A stretch of 64,000 nt of DNA from Meghimatium bilineatum (GCA_034231615.1 CM067310.1:3888510-3952509); one strand, 5' to 3'; numbered from the stretch's first letter, positions 10,801-21,271 are shown. Notes: a model not told the origin generated them from the sequence alone. Numbers and translations: made by a program.

Positions 10801-11030
10801 ATTTCTGATGACTTTGCCATGCCACGATGTCAGACTAGATTTCTGGTGACTTTGCCATGCCACGATGTCAGACTAGATTTCTGGTGACTTTGCCATGCCA
10901 CGATGTCAGACTAGATTTCTGGTGACTTTGCCATGCCACGATGTCAGACTAGATTTCTGGTGACTTTGCCATGCCACGATGTCAGACTAGATTTCTGGTG
11001 ACTTTGCCACGCCACGATGTCAGACTATCT
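10801..11030 (-). repeat. 38-bp minisatellite grown from LINE coding sequence, 6 copies
   Basis: The unit contains CTGGTGACTTTGCCATGCCA and CGATGTCAGACTA. The last unit runs straight into CTATCTAATATTTTCTCC, which is RTE-like LINE sequence. The intact LINE at 53970-54015 has a single equivalent block (CTTTGCCGTGCCAGGTTGTC, then AAACTGTCTAATATTTTCTC). The array is therefore an in-place expansion of the LINE's C-terminal codons (S-L-T-x-W-H-G-K region). Confidence 0.85.
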
Positions 11031-11214
11031 AATATTTTCTCCATTTGTCGTCCTCTATCTCTCTTGCTTTCTCTCCTCCCAGTTGTAACAATGTTTTTCC
11101 CAGACCTCATTGTTTTATAATTAGTTCAGAAAAGAATTATTGTCTCTTTCTGATATTATTAAGTCACTGCTTTCTCGCAGTTAACTCTTTCAGCACCTCT
11201 ATCTTAGTTTATGC

Positions 11215-11470
11215 AGTCTCGTCTGTTATTCTGGGTTCGTTCTCACACTCCTTCAAGTTATCAAGATGCAGCACAGAGAACGTAATTAACTGTGTCATGG
11301 TTTACAGCTTTCCTGTGATATCCGTGACTTTGCGTTTTACATACCCGACTTCATCATGGCGTCTGTGTCACTTTGCCGCTATATGGGATGGGGCAGTCAA
11401 CGCTGCCCCAAATCTTCTTAGTCGCCTCTTACTACATGCATATAATGGTAACAGTGTTGATTTTCTTTGC
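11215..11470 (-). mobile_element. SINE-3 copy inserted in the LINE
   Basis: Landmarks on the plus strand: GTTCGTTCTCACACTCCTTC, GTCATGGTTTACAGC, ATATGGGATGGGGCAG, TTAGTCGCCTCTTAC and TTGCTCCCC. The LINE resumes on either side (TTAGTTTATGCAGT, then GTCCATGATACTCTC). I could not read a clean target-site duplication. Confidence 0.75.
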
Positions 11471-11502
11471 TCCCCTATCAGGCAGCACATGTAAGGAATT
11501 TT

Positions 11503-11830
11503 ATCCAGCTGTCCATGATACTCTCAACATTCTTCTGTAGAACCACATCTCTGTTGTCCATGATACTCTCAGCTTTCTTATATAGAACCACATCTCTGTT
11601 GTCCATGATACTCTCAGCTTTCTTCTATAGAACGACATCTCTGTTGTCCATGATACTCTCAGCTTTCTTATATAGAACCACATCTCTGTTGTCCATGATA
11701 CTCTCAGCTTTCTTCTATAGAACCACATCTCTGTTGTCCATGATACTCTCAGCTTTCTTATATAGAACCACATCTCTGTTGTCCATGATACTCTCAGCAT
11801 TCTTCTATAGAACCAAATCTCTGTTGCATC
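11503..11830 (-). repeat. 45-bp minisatellite grown from LINE coding sequence, 7 copies
   Basis: Each unit carries GTCCATGATACTCTCAGC, TTC and TATAGAACCACATCTCTGTT. It encodes a 15-residue block on the minus strand (LRVSWTTEMWFYRRK) that occurs once in the LINE at 53885-54238 as LRIPWTARK/MWFYRRM. Units alternate between TTATATAGAA and TTCTATAGAA, giving a 90-bp higher-order period. The outermost units match the single-copy LINE best, as expected if the array grew in place. Confidence 0.9.
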
Positions 11831-11965
11831 TAATTTTCCCCTATCCTGTTTATTTATTGTCCATGACTCGCTTCCCTATGTTAGAATCTGTGTTATGTAG
11901 CTCTAAAGAACTATCTTCATCACCTCTAATGACAGGGACACATTACACAGTATATTCTACATATT

Positions 11966-12170
11966 TCTTCTTCTTCTTCTTCTTCTTCACCGTTCATTCT
12001 AAGATTGTATTACAACAGACTAAGATTGTGCAGCTGTCGCATATGACAAAGTATCCATGTATATTACAACAAAGATTGTGCAGCTGTCGTTTATAAAAAA
12101 AAGTATTCATGAATATTATAAAAGATTGTATAGTTGTCGGATATAACAAAGTATTCATGTATATAAATTA
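11966..12170. repeat. Imperfect ~55-bp repeats, about 3 copies
   Basis: The blocks AAGATTGTGCAGCTGTCG and AAAGTATTCATGAATATT recur three times between about 12000 and 12165 with substitutions. A CTT-rich run lies at 11965-11990. Confidence 0.6.
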
Positions 12171-12479
12171 TAATCATTAACTGTTCTATCATTAATAGGA
12201 CCGTAGTTATATTTCCTTCGGGGGAGGGGGTGTTTACCTTATATTTTTCAAATCGTCTTTTTATGAAAAATTGCTATGGGAGGGTATTTGACTGTTACTA
12301 TTACTAAAAGTCATGTTATGATTTGCTAAGGGGAGGGTTCGAACACCCCCTTCCTTATCTACGGCCTTGAGCATTAACTATTTGTGTTTAGATATGTCTT
12401 ATAAAGGAAGATCATATCAGCCAGTGAAACATTAGCGCGCACATACGATATTCCATTTTGCTATCTTTGATGTTGGTGA

Positions 12480-12725
12480 GTCGTGTAGCGCAGTGGGTAA
12501 CGCAATGGCTTCGCATATTAGTGGTCCAGGGTTTAATGCCCATTTGAGATGGAAATGTTTTTCAGATCGCAACAGCCTTAATTAGATACCCGATCAGTCC
12601 GGGACGTAAAGCAAGGGAAAGGAGATGGCTATCGCCCTCATATAGCAGAGCTACTGAAATGTGAGCCCGCTAACATCTCTCACTCCTACGGCATTAATAC
12701 ATGCTATGGGTTAACTTTACAACTG
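12480..12725 (+). mobile_element. SINE-4 copy (tRNA-headed)
   Basis: The head is GTCGTGTAGCGCAGTGGGTAAC, an A-box-like sequence, followed by GGCTTCGCATATTAGTGGTC and CAGGGTTTAATGCC (B-box position). The body has TTTTTCAGATCGCAAC and the end has ACGGCATTAATACATGCTATG. It matches 21272-21525 and the split copy at 28590-29000. Confidence 0.8.
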
Positions 12726-12744
12726 TATTTATGTTTGATCTGAA

Positions 12745-13080
12745 ACTCGTGCAGATTAGCAGGATGTAGTCCGAAGTACGGGATGCTTTGTCATTGCTTA
12801 CAGCTTGGCTACGATATCTGTGCTTTCCGACTTTCTGACACATCCGAATTCAGCATTGCTTCTGTGTTTCTTTTACCCTATATGGGATTGGACAGCTAAC
12901 TCAATCTCCAAAATCATTGTTGTCTCTTTCGATATGCATTGCAGGTATAGTGTCTCTTCAGCCTTTGTCCTCAAACTCCTGCTGATTATCAGGATGTGAT
13001 TCAGAGAAAGGAATGCGTCGTGTCATGATTTACATCTTGACCTCGATATGTCTTTCTGTTTGACATATCCGACTTCGGCA
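12745..13080 (-). mobile_element. Two adjacent degraded SINE-3 fragments
   Basis: ACTCGTGCAGATTAGCAGGATGTAGTCCG and TATATGGGATTGGACAGC mark the first fragment (12745-12945). AACTCCTGCTGATTATCAGG with GTCATGATTTACATC marks a second (12955-13080). Both are truncated and old. Confidence 0.55.
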
Positions 13081-13124
13081 ACAATGTCTCTAATCTATTC
13101 TCTCCATTCAGCACCAGCAACACA

Positions 13125-13260
13125 CATGTTAGTGCCGTTCTTACTCGTCGTTTTGTGTTGTGAATGTATTCTTGATAAGGACCTTTGGGTCGAAACGTCG
13201 ATGTGTGTGTTATTCTGTGCGTTTCCAGTAATTGGCAAAACTGTATTACCCAGTTCTAAG
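13125..13260 (+). mobile_element. Penelope-like element terminal fragment (fossil)
   Basis: It contains CTTGATAAGGACCTTTGGGT followed directly by CGAAACGTCGATGTG. The same block recurs at 61870-61905 beside a GIY-YIG frame and in intron 6 of SSR1. In Penelope-like elements this kind of sequence lies in the terminal repeats. Only a short piece remains and no coding part is present. Confidence 0.55.
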
Positions 13261-13264
13261 CTTT

Positions 13265-14115
13265 CGCCTATTGAACACACATGCAGGCTATTTTTAACTG
13301 CTTCATGGTGTGCGAGCAATCAATCTACATTTTCATGATTAAAGCGTTATTTCTCTGTCATATTCCCTCATACAAGCCCGCATTTCTAATCAGTTCTAGC
13401 TATCTGATACATAGTATGTCATGAAATCATCAGCAATTAAGATATTTTATACTTGGTCACACGTCTCGAGGCCATACACCAGGCCAGATGTTACATTTGT
13501 ATTGTAGTCTTTACTTAGTTACCATTGTTTCATATCTTAAATGAAAACATTTATGTACACTTCCCTCATCTTGTGAAGTACAAGATGACAATCTACGCTA
13601 CACAAAAGTTGAATTAAAACAAAAACACATCGGTTGCAATATGAATGAACTTTGGCAAGTCAATGAAATGAGCCTTCTTGCCGGGTGAATGTTCCCATTA
13701 TGACTCACAAGCACCACCAACACAATATAACAAAACAGGTTAGCAATATTAATAAAAGATATGTCGGTAAGTGTGACATTTAAAAATAACAGCGAATAAG
13801 TAAATATAAATAGTATAGCTAAGAGCCAATTCAACTTTTCGATATATATATACCTTTATGAGGAATCAAAATGGAGACAGACTAAATAATCTACATTCAT
13901 TAAGATGTAAAAACAGAAACGTCGAATTCGTTATTGTCTACACTACTTGTATTTACTTGTTACATGTAATTTTTTATAAGTAACATCTCCACATCTATGT
14001 CTTAATATTGCATCTTTAACTGTTATGTGATCAACACCTGTTTGTCGGATCATTTCTGCCAGGACCGTAGATACCCCTTCACCAACACCGTCTCCAACAT
14101 ACGGTAAAAGTAGAT
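13265..14115. other. No recognisable feature
   Basis: AT-rich. A 78-codon open frame on the minus strand (13598-13834) is hydrophobic by composition but has no homology I can name and no splice support. Confidence 0.35.
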
Positions 14116-14119
14116 CCCA

Positions 14120-14385
14120 TGGTAGTAACCTGATGTCGGGGATGAAGATAACTCTTCATGCAATATGTCGCAGCAATCATTAGGTGGAGGGGGGAAGTTC
14201 CCTTCCTTGCTGCGTTTACCTTCCCCAAATCATGCGAAAGGTACCCATTTACAGCTTGGTCGACTGGAGGAGCTGTCGTGTCAGACAAGAAAGCACGACC
14301 AATGTTATTTTTTTGTCCAGACGTGATTCCGAACATGTGGGTCGCTGATAGCAATAGAAGACCTACTGCCTAATAGGAAATCCAG
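14120..14385 (-). mobile_element. SINE-5 copy
   Basis: The plus strand starts with CCTGATGTCGGGGATGAAGA, the complement of the SINE-5 end, and continues through GTTCCCTTCCTTGCTGCG and GGTACCCATTTACAGC to a head near CGCTGATAGCAATAGAAGAC. It is colinear with copies at 38865-39125 (minus) and 44070-44330 (plus). Confidence 0.7.
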
Positions 14386-14389
14386 CATT

Positions 14390-15880
14390 TTTAAAAAATG
14401 ACTAATTTGACTAACCCCTTGATTTTCATTGGATGTCACACTCATAGTAACAAATTAAAATCACGGGAATAGCCAAATGAATCATTAAGAATGTTTCTTC
14501 TTCTGCTTCCACACTTTGATAACCAACACGAAAGTTTTGTGTTTTTTCCGCCGAAGAGCGTGAAATATGGTGTGTTCTGCTAGTTTACAGCATAGCTGCG
14601 TTATTTGTACCGCGGAAGGTGCAACACATTCGTTTGTGTCATGCCTTTAATTCGGGTGGTAGGCTTCCCTAGTCTGTGACAGCCTTCCTGTCTGTCGCCA
14701 CGCGATGGATGTGCCTCGACTCTGAGGTTTCAGCAAGTATATTTTATTTTACCGATTCACGCCTTTACTAACAAGGGAGGTTATGTTTTCACTCAAATAG
14801 GGATTTGAAAAAAAGCTCATTTTCAAAGGACCTTTTTGAAAATCAATAACATATTTCGTTTTAATGTCTTTAAATTTAAAGGAGTTGGATGTTCTCTTTC
14901 TCTAGCACCTGTTTAACATCTACGCTGAGAACATCGTTAAGAGATTACCAGGTCTCAGAGTCCCCTTCCTATGAACATCGTAAAGCAACATATTCGTTTT
15001 TCTTCTGTCTCAACCAGACGTTAGTGTAAGGAGTGGTGGTCAATGTTGGCCATATTGAAGTATACCCTTACCTACGCCGCTCACTGTCGTGTCTTAGTAC
15101 GTAAAGTTGGACATTTCCTTTCCTGGGACATTTGTTATGAGAATAAAGCCAAAAACAATACCAATAAGAGAATATAACAAAAGAATATCCGGAAATTAAG
15201 CCAAAAGTAGTCCAAGAAAATAGTGGATAGAAAACATCAAGATAACTTTTCTAGACGGAGTGCTGATTTGTCAAGTTCGTCGGAGGTCTGGAATGTGACC
15301 TGTGAATTTCTCACGCACTCGCCTCGTTCGCTTGTGATGGTCTTCCAATCCATCGCCAGGAGCGACATGTGTATTTTGACTCTTCGCCATTTAATATTAC
15401 CCAAAGAAGTGCGCAGATTACGCCTATCTCGGACAAAGAGCTTGGCAGTGTGTCCGTGTTACCGAACCCAATTCTCGCTGTAAGAGCCGTAAGCAGCAGC
15501 GATATCAGTTCTGACTCTGCCTAGGTTGTACAGCAAAATTTTATCAGGTAATTGAAAAGCACAGGCGCCAATGGGGATCACTGGCAAAACGGGTGCTAAT
15601 GTTCTGATCTTTGAGGGTCATGATCTGTACCTCATAGCAACTTTTCTACACGTACTCCCTTAATAGGTAGACAAGATGAATGTAGTTGAATGTTGTACGC
15701 ATCTTATAAGTCTACCGCGGCGACTGCAGTTTCATTTTTGGTCTGGAGGGACTCATACATTTCTTAAGAAAGAAGTGCAGTATTCGTGACTGTGTCTTGT
15801 CCAGGTTTGTATGCCCCTATAGTCTCTCTGGAAACCCACCTCTACAATGTATGTATAGAATTATATTATTATTGTTATAT
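14390..15880. other. No gene or repeat recognised
   Basis: A longer frame at 15223-15483 resembles the antisense of a degraded LINE tail by composition, but I cannot align it to the others. The rest is AT-rich and unique-looking. Confidence 0.3.
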
Positions 15881-15881
15881 C

Positions 15882-15926
15882 GGGGATGCCTCTGGCGCAG
15901 TGGTTAAGACGTTTGCTTTGTGCGCA
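15882..15926 (+). mobile_element. SINE-1 copy, 5' part (head), split
   Basis: GGGGATGCCTCTGGCGCAGT followed by GGTTAAGACGTTTGC is the tRNA-like head with its A box. The SINE is cut here by the LINE at 15927 and resumes at 16609 (duplication TTTGTGCGCA at 15917-15926). Confidence 0.8.
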
Positions 15927-16608
15927 AAGGCCTCAGTTTAAACATTAAGAAAACAGAAATAATGGTCGTATCAAAGAGACATACACCCCCAAGATGCAAC
16001 ATAATAATTAACGACACAAAATTACACAAGTTGAAAAAGTGAAATATCTTGGCGCCCTATTAACATCAGAAGGTAGATGCTCAAGTGAGATAAAGAGCCG
16101 AGCAGCACAAGCCAAATCAGAATTACAAAAAAAATGAGAGCCATTTTGTGCAATCGAAGACTATCAATGCAGACCCGAATTCGAGTGCTGAGATGCTATA
16201 TCGAACCAATTCTTTTTTATGAATGTAAAGCATGGACTGTGAACCAAAAAAAATCAAAGCGAATGAAGCTACAGAAATGTGATTTCTGAGAAGAATGATG
16301 AAAATACCATGGACAGATAAGAAAACTAATGAAGAGGTTCTTATTGACGCTGGCGTAAAACGATCAATCATATCAAATATTAGGGGCAGACAGTAAAGAT
16401 TTCTAGGGAATGTGCTTGAACACTTAATAACCACTGGAAAGATCAAGGGGAGAAGATATAGGGGAAGACAAAGAGAAAAGTTACTAGATGGACTTGTATT
16501 GTGGCATGGTAGAAACTCACCGAGCTTATTGACATCACAAAAGACAGAGAGTCGTGGAGAATCATGATCGCCTACGCCGTTCGGCATGACACTTGATTGA
16601 TTGATTTA
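15927..16608 (+). mobile_element. RTE/BovB-like LINE 3' fragment nested in SINE-1
   Basis: The first bases read KGLSLNIKKTEIMVVSKR, exactly the position after the RT catalytic core in the LINE at 54351-55475 (KGLFLNIKKTEVMVISKK). It runs to the polyprotein end (R-H-D/G-T) and a TTGATTGATTGATTTA tail. It contains an internal frameshift and stops. TTTGTGCGCA at 15917-15926 and TTTGTGCTCA at 16609-16618 form a 10-bp target-site duplication with one mismatch. Confidence 0.85.
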
Positions 16609-16835
16609 TTTGTGCTCAGGAGGATTTGGATTCAAATCTGGCAGCTGTCTTGTTTATTTATAAATTTGATTTTTTTTCCAGAGATGCTTAGAGATTATCG
16701 CTTGAAGCTACGGAGTTATGTGCTATCAGTGGTACTCTCGGCAAACGGCGCGCTGCTTCGTTGAGTGACGCAGTACATATGCAGTAACTTGAGTACAATA
16801 AAGTCAATCCTCTACGCATTTTGAACCCTTTTGAT
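16609..16835 (+). mobile_element. SINE-1 copy, 3' part, split
   Basis: It resumes with the B-box-like GGATTTGGATTCAAATC, then TTGTTTATTTATAAATTTG, GAAGCTACGGAGTTATGTGC and TGAGTACAATAAAGTCAATC. It continues the head at 15882-15926. Confidence 0.8.
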
Positions 16836-16839
16836 TATT

Positions 16840-17335
16840 ATTATAACCATTTTCATATAATTGTTCCATAAACACATATATTATAAACCTATATTCATCC
16901 TACCAACTTCAGGCAGGGTTGCCAAGATTGACAATTTTATAACCAAATTTTTTTTCTAATGAAAATTATTCTGAATTTTTTTGAATTGTTAGAAACACAT
17001 CTACTGTCCCATATTTTCTTATTTCAGTGTCGCTGCAAATTGTGTGACCGGCGTTTTTGTTGTTGTGGATATTAACTAATTTATAGATACTGTATATTCT
17101 ACGCATATATAAATGTAGAATGAAGAGTGACATGTTACAAACAGATATTTGATCATACTTTTCTCAGGATGTCTAAGTGGAAGCTTTGATATTATAGTGA
17201 GACCTGATACAGAAAATAATAAGAATATAAATTTTAGTGGTAGCAAAAATTATTAGATAATAGTTTGGATAATCATTTGACTGAAAATGTAGTTATTACA
17301 CAGTGATAAGATATATAATTTTACCATGAAAAAAA
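16840..17335. other. No recognisable feature
   Basis: Strongly AT-rich sequence with no repeat or frame of note. Confidence 0.35.
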
Positions 17336-17337
17336 AT

Positions 17338-17450
17338 GCACAAAGTACCCAGATGTAAATAGGTTATCTGGCGCACGAGTTAGAGGGGGTAAAGACAGCA
17401 AGGAAGGGAACAACTGGCCACCCCATCTAATAGTTGTCGCGACTAAGTAC
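17338..17450 (+). mobile_element. SINE-5 3' half feeding the 39-bp array
   Basis: GTACCCAGATGTAAATAGG, GGCGCACGAGTTAGAGG, AGCAAGGAAGGGAAC and GCGACTAAGTACATG are the ordered landmarks of SINE-5 (compare 44205-44285). The next bases are the first unit of the array at 17447. Confidence 0.75.
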
Positions 17451-18580
17451 ATGATAAATTTACTTCATCCCCGACGGAATGTTGCTGAAATGATAAATTT
17501 ACTTCATCCCCGACGGCATGTTGCTGAAATGATGAATTTACTTCATCCCCGACGACATGTTGCTGAAATGATAAATTTACTTCATCCCCGACGACATGTT
17601 GCTGAAATGATAAATTTACTTCATCCCCGACGACATGTTGCTGAAATGATAAATTTACTTCATCCCCGACGACATGTTGCTGAAATGATGAATTTACGTC
17701 ATCACCGACGGCATGTTGCTGAAATGATAAATTTACTTCATCCCCGACGGCATGTTGCTGAAATGATAAATTTACTTCATCCCCGACGACATGTTGCTGA
17801 AATGATGAATTTACGTCATCACCGACGGCATGTTGCTGAAATGATAAATTTACTTCATCCCCGACGGAATGTTGCTGAAATGATAAATTTACTTCACCCC
17901 CGACGACATGTTGCTGAAATGATGAATTTACGTCATCACCGACGGCATGTTGCTGAAATGATAAATTTACTTCATCCCCGACGGCATGTTGCTGAAATGA
18001 TAAATTTACTTCATCCCCGACGACATGTTGCTGAAATGATGAATTTACGTCATCACCGACGGCATGTTGCTGAAATGATAAATTTACTTCATCCCCGACG
18101 ACATGTTGCTGAAATGATGAATTTACGTCATCACCGACGGCATGTTGCTGAAATGATAAATTTACTTCATCCCCGACGGCATGTTGCTGAAATGATAAAT
18201 TTACTTCATCCCCGACGACATGTTGCTGAAATGATGAATTTACGTCATCACCGACGGCATGTTGCTGAAATGATAAATTTACTTCATCCCCGACGGAATG
18301 TTGCTGAAATGATGAATTTACTTCACCCCGACGGCATGGTGCTGAAATGATGAATTTACTTCAACCCAGACGGCATGTTACTGTACTGATGAATTTACTT
18401 CATACCGACGACATGTTGCTGAAATGATGAATTTACTTCAACCCAGACGGCATGTTACTGTACTGATAAATTTACTTCATACCGACGACATGTTGCTGAA
18501 ATGATAAATTTACTTCATCCCCGACGGCATGTTGCTGAAATGATAAATTTACTTCATCCCCGACGGCATGTTCCTGAAAC
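17447..18580. repeat. 39-bp minisatellite derived from a SINE-5 end, about 29 copies
   Basis: The unit has ATGATAAATTTACTTCATCC followed by CCGACGGCATGTTGCTGAA. It corresponds to the 3' end of SINE-5 (CATGAAGTT..CTTCATCCCCGACGGCAGGTTGCTGCC). Variants TTACTTCATCCCC/TTACGTCATCACC and GACGGC/GACGAC recur in ordered groups of two or three units, so there is a higher-order pattern. Because 39 = 3 x 13, a 299-codon frame (repeated MINLLHPRRHVAE) stays open. It is not evidence of a protein. Confidence 0.95.
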
Positions 18581-18884
18581 GGGGCCTACCTTTACCATCA
18601 TCGATTTTATGTCTAGAGAAAGCTTAGACTCTCAAAATAACAAATGAACTAAAATTAATGTAGCAATAACATATATTTGTCATTGTGAAATGAATGGATG
18701 TTGATAATTTGCAATTGGTACACGTGTTTAGAAAGGTAACATTCTTGCACGTTACGTAGATGTGTGTTCCCAGTGGCGACCTGCGGCCGCGAAACATGGG
18801 CAATAAATAAAACTACATCCAAGAGAATAGAGATCTTCGAAATGAAGTAATATAGGAGAATCCGCCCATGTAATGCCGGGGCCC

Positions 18885-19150
18885 GAAAGGGTAGCAAAGA
18901 ATAGCAACACTGTTTACCTTCCACGCATGTCGTAAAAAGCGACTATGGAGGTTATGGGACTGAGTTGGTTGCCCCATCCCATATAGGGTCAGTGACCCAA
19001 AGCCATGCTGAAGTCGAATGTGTCAGGCCCAAAGACGCAGATATCGCAGCAATGCTGTAAACCATGACACAACACATTCCTTTCTCCGGACTACATCCTG
19101 CTAATCTGCAGGAGTTTGAGAACGAACGCAGAAGAAGAAGAAGAAGAAGA
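18885..19150 (+). mobile_element. SINE-3 copy, near full length
   Basis: Ordered landmarks: AGCAACACTGTTTACCTTCC, CATGTCGTAAAAAGCGACTA, CCCATATAGGGTCAGTGACC, GTCAGGCCCAAAGACGCAG, CTGTAAACCATGACACAAC, CCGGACTACATCCTGCTAAT, and an end GAGTTTGAGAACGAACGCAG plus (AAG)n. I use it as the SINE-3 reference. The (GAA)n tail is seven units long, so the copy is fairly young. Confidence 0.85.
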
Positions 19151-19492
19151 ATAGGAGAATCCTGAGAATACCATGAACAACAAGAAAGACCAACCAAGAC
19201 GTGCAAAGATTAATCAACGTTCAAGTAGGCAAGCTTTTAAACACCGTATTAAGAAGGTAGTTAGGTTTTTTCGGCCAACTGAAGAGACACAATGGCATAG
19301 AAAGAGTGTTGTTGAGGGGAAGGTGGGCGATAGAAGGCAGTAGAGGCAAAGGCTGACTAAAAAGTTGTTGGACAAGAGATACTGAGGTATGGATTTAGAG
19401 GTCGCTAGAGGTAGCGGGACAACTTGCCAGAGACCGCGGGAATTTCAGGAGATTCATAAGGAAAGAATACGTCACATGACGGAACATTCTTG
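19151..19492 (+). mobile_element. LINE 3' fragment directly after SINE-3
   Basis: It translates in pieces as RRILRIPWTTRKTNQDVQ, then FGQLKRHNGIERVLLRG, and ends RKEYVT-stop. It belongs with the nested fragment at 9302-9538. It is broken by internal stops. Confidence 0.7.
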
Positions 19493-19494
19493 AA

Positions 19495-20200
19495 AATTCA
19501 GTATTTTCTTAGTAGTACATACACAATATATATATGAACATTTTCTGACATTTTTTAACCAACAATTTGGCCCTCAACAGTTTCAACCATCTGGCAACCC
19601 TGACTTGAGGTATGTCACAGAAAAAATAACTGAAACCGTCTCTAAAAATGTAAACATTATATGGCCTTGACCTGAATTCATACACATTGCAATGTGTGGT
19701 TTTCTTTTAATAACCCAAAACGATGCAGACTAGAATAATTTACAGGTGAGCGTGTCTGCAGCTGTAAAGGTTAAATGATATAAACACAGCCAATTCCCCC
19801 CCCCACCCCAGATAAACGAGTATTATATGATGACGATGGCGACAGCGATGACAACGATAATAATGACGATAATTAATCGATTACAGAGCCAAGTACATCG
19901 ATAATAGAGCATCCCACCCCCCCCCCCATGATTTTATACCTGACTGTTAGTAGTAGGAATTTTGCCAATAGGAGGGTACCACCCCCCTCCTTTGACTTTT
20001 GTTCCAAAAAAAACCGTCATCCAATTACTCATGGAAAATGGAGAATTGCACGCGGTAAACGGCGAATTGTGTTTAGGTAAGTCATCCTTCACCCTTTTCT
20101 GAAGACAAATCTACGGTCCTGGGTAGAGCCCCGAGACAAAAACAACACAAGTGATGCACCTTAACTCTTGATGTACGCAATGTGAAATCACATTTTTACA
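19495..20200. other. No gene; C-tracts and GAT-rich patch
   Basis: It contains C runs near 19796 and 19914-19927 and a GATGACGATGGCGACAGCGA-like triplet patch near 19828-19870. Nothing else was recognised. Confidence 0.35.
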
Positions 20201-20204
20201 TCCA

Positions 20205-20430
20205 TGTTTCTTCTTATAATTTTGTGTCTGTTCTCAAACTCCTGCAGATTAGCAGGATGTAGTCGGAAGAACGAAACGCGTTCTGTCATGGTTTACATCT
20301 TGGCTGAGATATCTGCACCTTTCGGCCTGATGCATCCGACTTCAGCACGGCTTTTGTGTCACTTGATCCTCTATGTAACTCCTAAAACCTCCTTAGTCGC
20401 CTCTTACGACGTGAATGACAGGTCCCATTT
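20205..20430 (-). mobile_element. SINE-3 copy, 5' truncated
   Basis: Plus-strand landmarks: TTCTCAAACTCCTGCAGATT, AGCAGGATGTAGTCGG, GTCATGGTTTACATC, TTTCGGCCTGATGCATCCGA, CTCCTTAGTCGCCTCTTACG. The TATATGGGATGGG block is partly deleted. Confidence 0.75.
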
Positions 20431-20726
20431 TTTTTCTCCCGTGCCAGTCAGTACCTTCGGCCACTCACGAGCGATATACTTACTATAGCGGATATAACTA
20501 AATTATATCATCAGTAAATCCATTGCAAAATGGCGTTATGCGTGTGTCTTGTATGGAGATACAACGAGTGGATTGATTCGCTCCTCGAAGTCCAGACATG
20601 GGACTTCAGTCAACTGAATCGCACGCCTGACGGCAGATTTGGAAGGCTAGGAAAGTTCACCCGAAACAGAGGTATACTGAAATTGGAAGTGCATATGTAA
20701 ATTATAGCACGTGTTCACTCTTTGGT

Positions 20727-20890
20727 TCTTCTTCTTCAGCGCTCATTCTCAAACTCCTGCCGGATCTCTCTAGTAGCAGGAACATGATCCATTCTAGATT
20801 TCCAGCAGGATGTAGTCCAGAAAATGAAAATGCGTAGTGTCGCCGTTTTATTTGCGCCACTGGCCCGACACATCCGTCTTCGGCGGACAC
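20727..20890 (-). mobile_element. SINE-2 copy, full length
   Basis: It runs from TTCTTCTTCTTCAGCGCTCA to GACACATCCGTCTTCGGCGG, the same span as the precisely bounded copy at 28706. Confidence 0.85.
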
Positions 20891-20934
20891 ACTCTTTAGT
20901 TAAAATCAATCGATAAAAGTGCTGATTAATTGCA

Positions 20935-21185
20935 AAATGGAGCAAATAATAGCAATATTGTTTACCTACCATGCATGTCGTAAGAGGCGACTAAGGAGGT
21001 TAAGGGGTGGAGTTGGCTGTTACATCACATATAGGGTCAAAGTGATCCAAAAGCCATGCTGTAGTCGGATGTGTCGCACCTAAAGGCGAAGATATCACAG
21101 TCAAGCTGTAAACTATGACAAAACGCATTATCCGGACTACACCCTGCTAATCTTGTGGAATTTGAGAACGAACAAAGAAAACGAA
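20935..21185 (+). mobile_element. SINE-3 copy
   Basis: Landmarks: ATTGTTTACCTACCATGCAT, GTCGTAAGAGGCGACTAAGG, ATATAGGGTCAAAGTGATCC, GTAAACTATGACAAAACGCA, and an end near TTTGAGAACGAACAAAGAAA. It lies opposite in orientation to the SINE-2 copy 45 bp upstream. Confidence 0.8.
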
Positions 21186-21271
21186 GTGCCTTGACTTGAT
21201 GAAATGTACATACAATTACAGTCAATCTTTTCTGTGATGTTAGTCTCAATGATGGTACATACAATGTACCA

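Larger units (their letters stand above)
11031..11965 (-). mobile_element. RTE/BovB-like LINE 3' part with internal repeats and a nested SINE
   Basis: Colinear with the better LINE at 53880-54360, from CTAATATTTTCTC through TTAACTCTTTCAGCACCTCT to the CACCTCTAATGACAGGGACA block. It is interrupted by SINE-3 (11215-11470) and by a 45-bp array (11503-11830). It encodes the end of the polyprotein, where the related copy reads MWFYRRMLRIPWTARKTN. It contains no RT core. Confidence 0.8.

Noticed and set aside
13598-13834. Small hydrophobic protein on the minus strand
   Set aside because: The AT-rich composition alone predicts Leu/Ile/Phe codons. There is no homology, splice signal or promoter evidence.
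15882-16680. A functional tRNA gene at the SINE-1 heads
   Set aside because: A and B boxes are present, but the cloverleaf does not close and the sequence recurs as a 250-bp SINE with a common body.
17451-18350. A 299-residue protein of repeated MINLLHPRRHVAE
   Set aside because: The 39-bp unit is a multiple of three and derives from the end of a SINE. The frame carries no independent coding signal.
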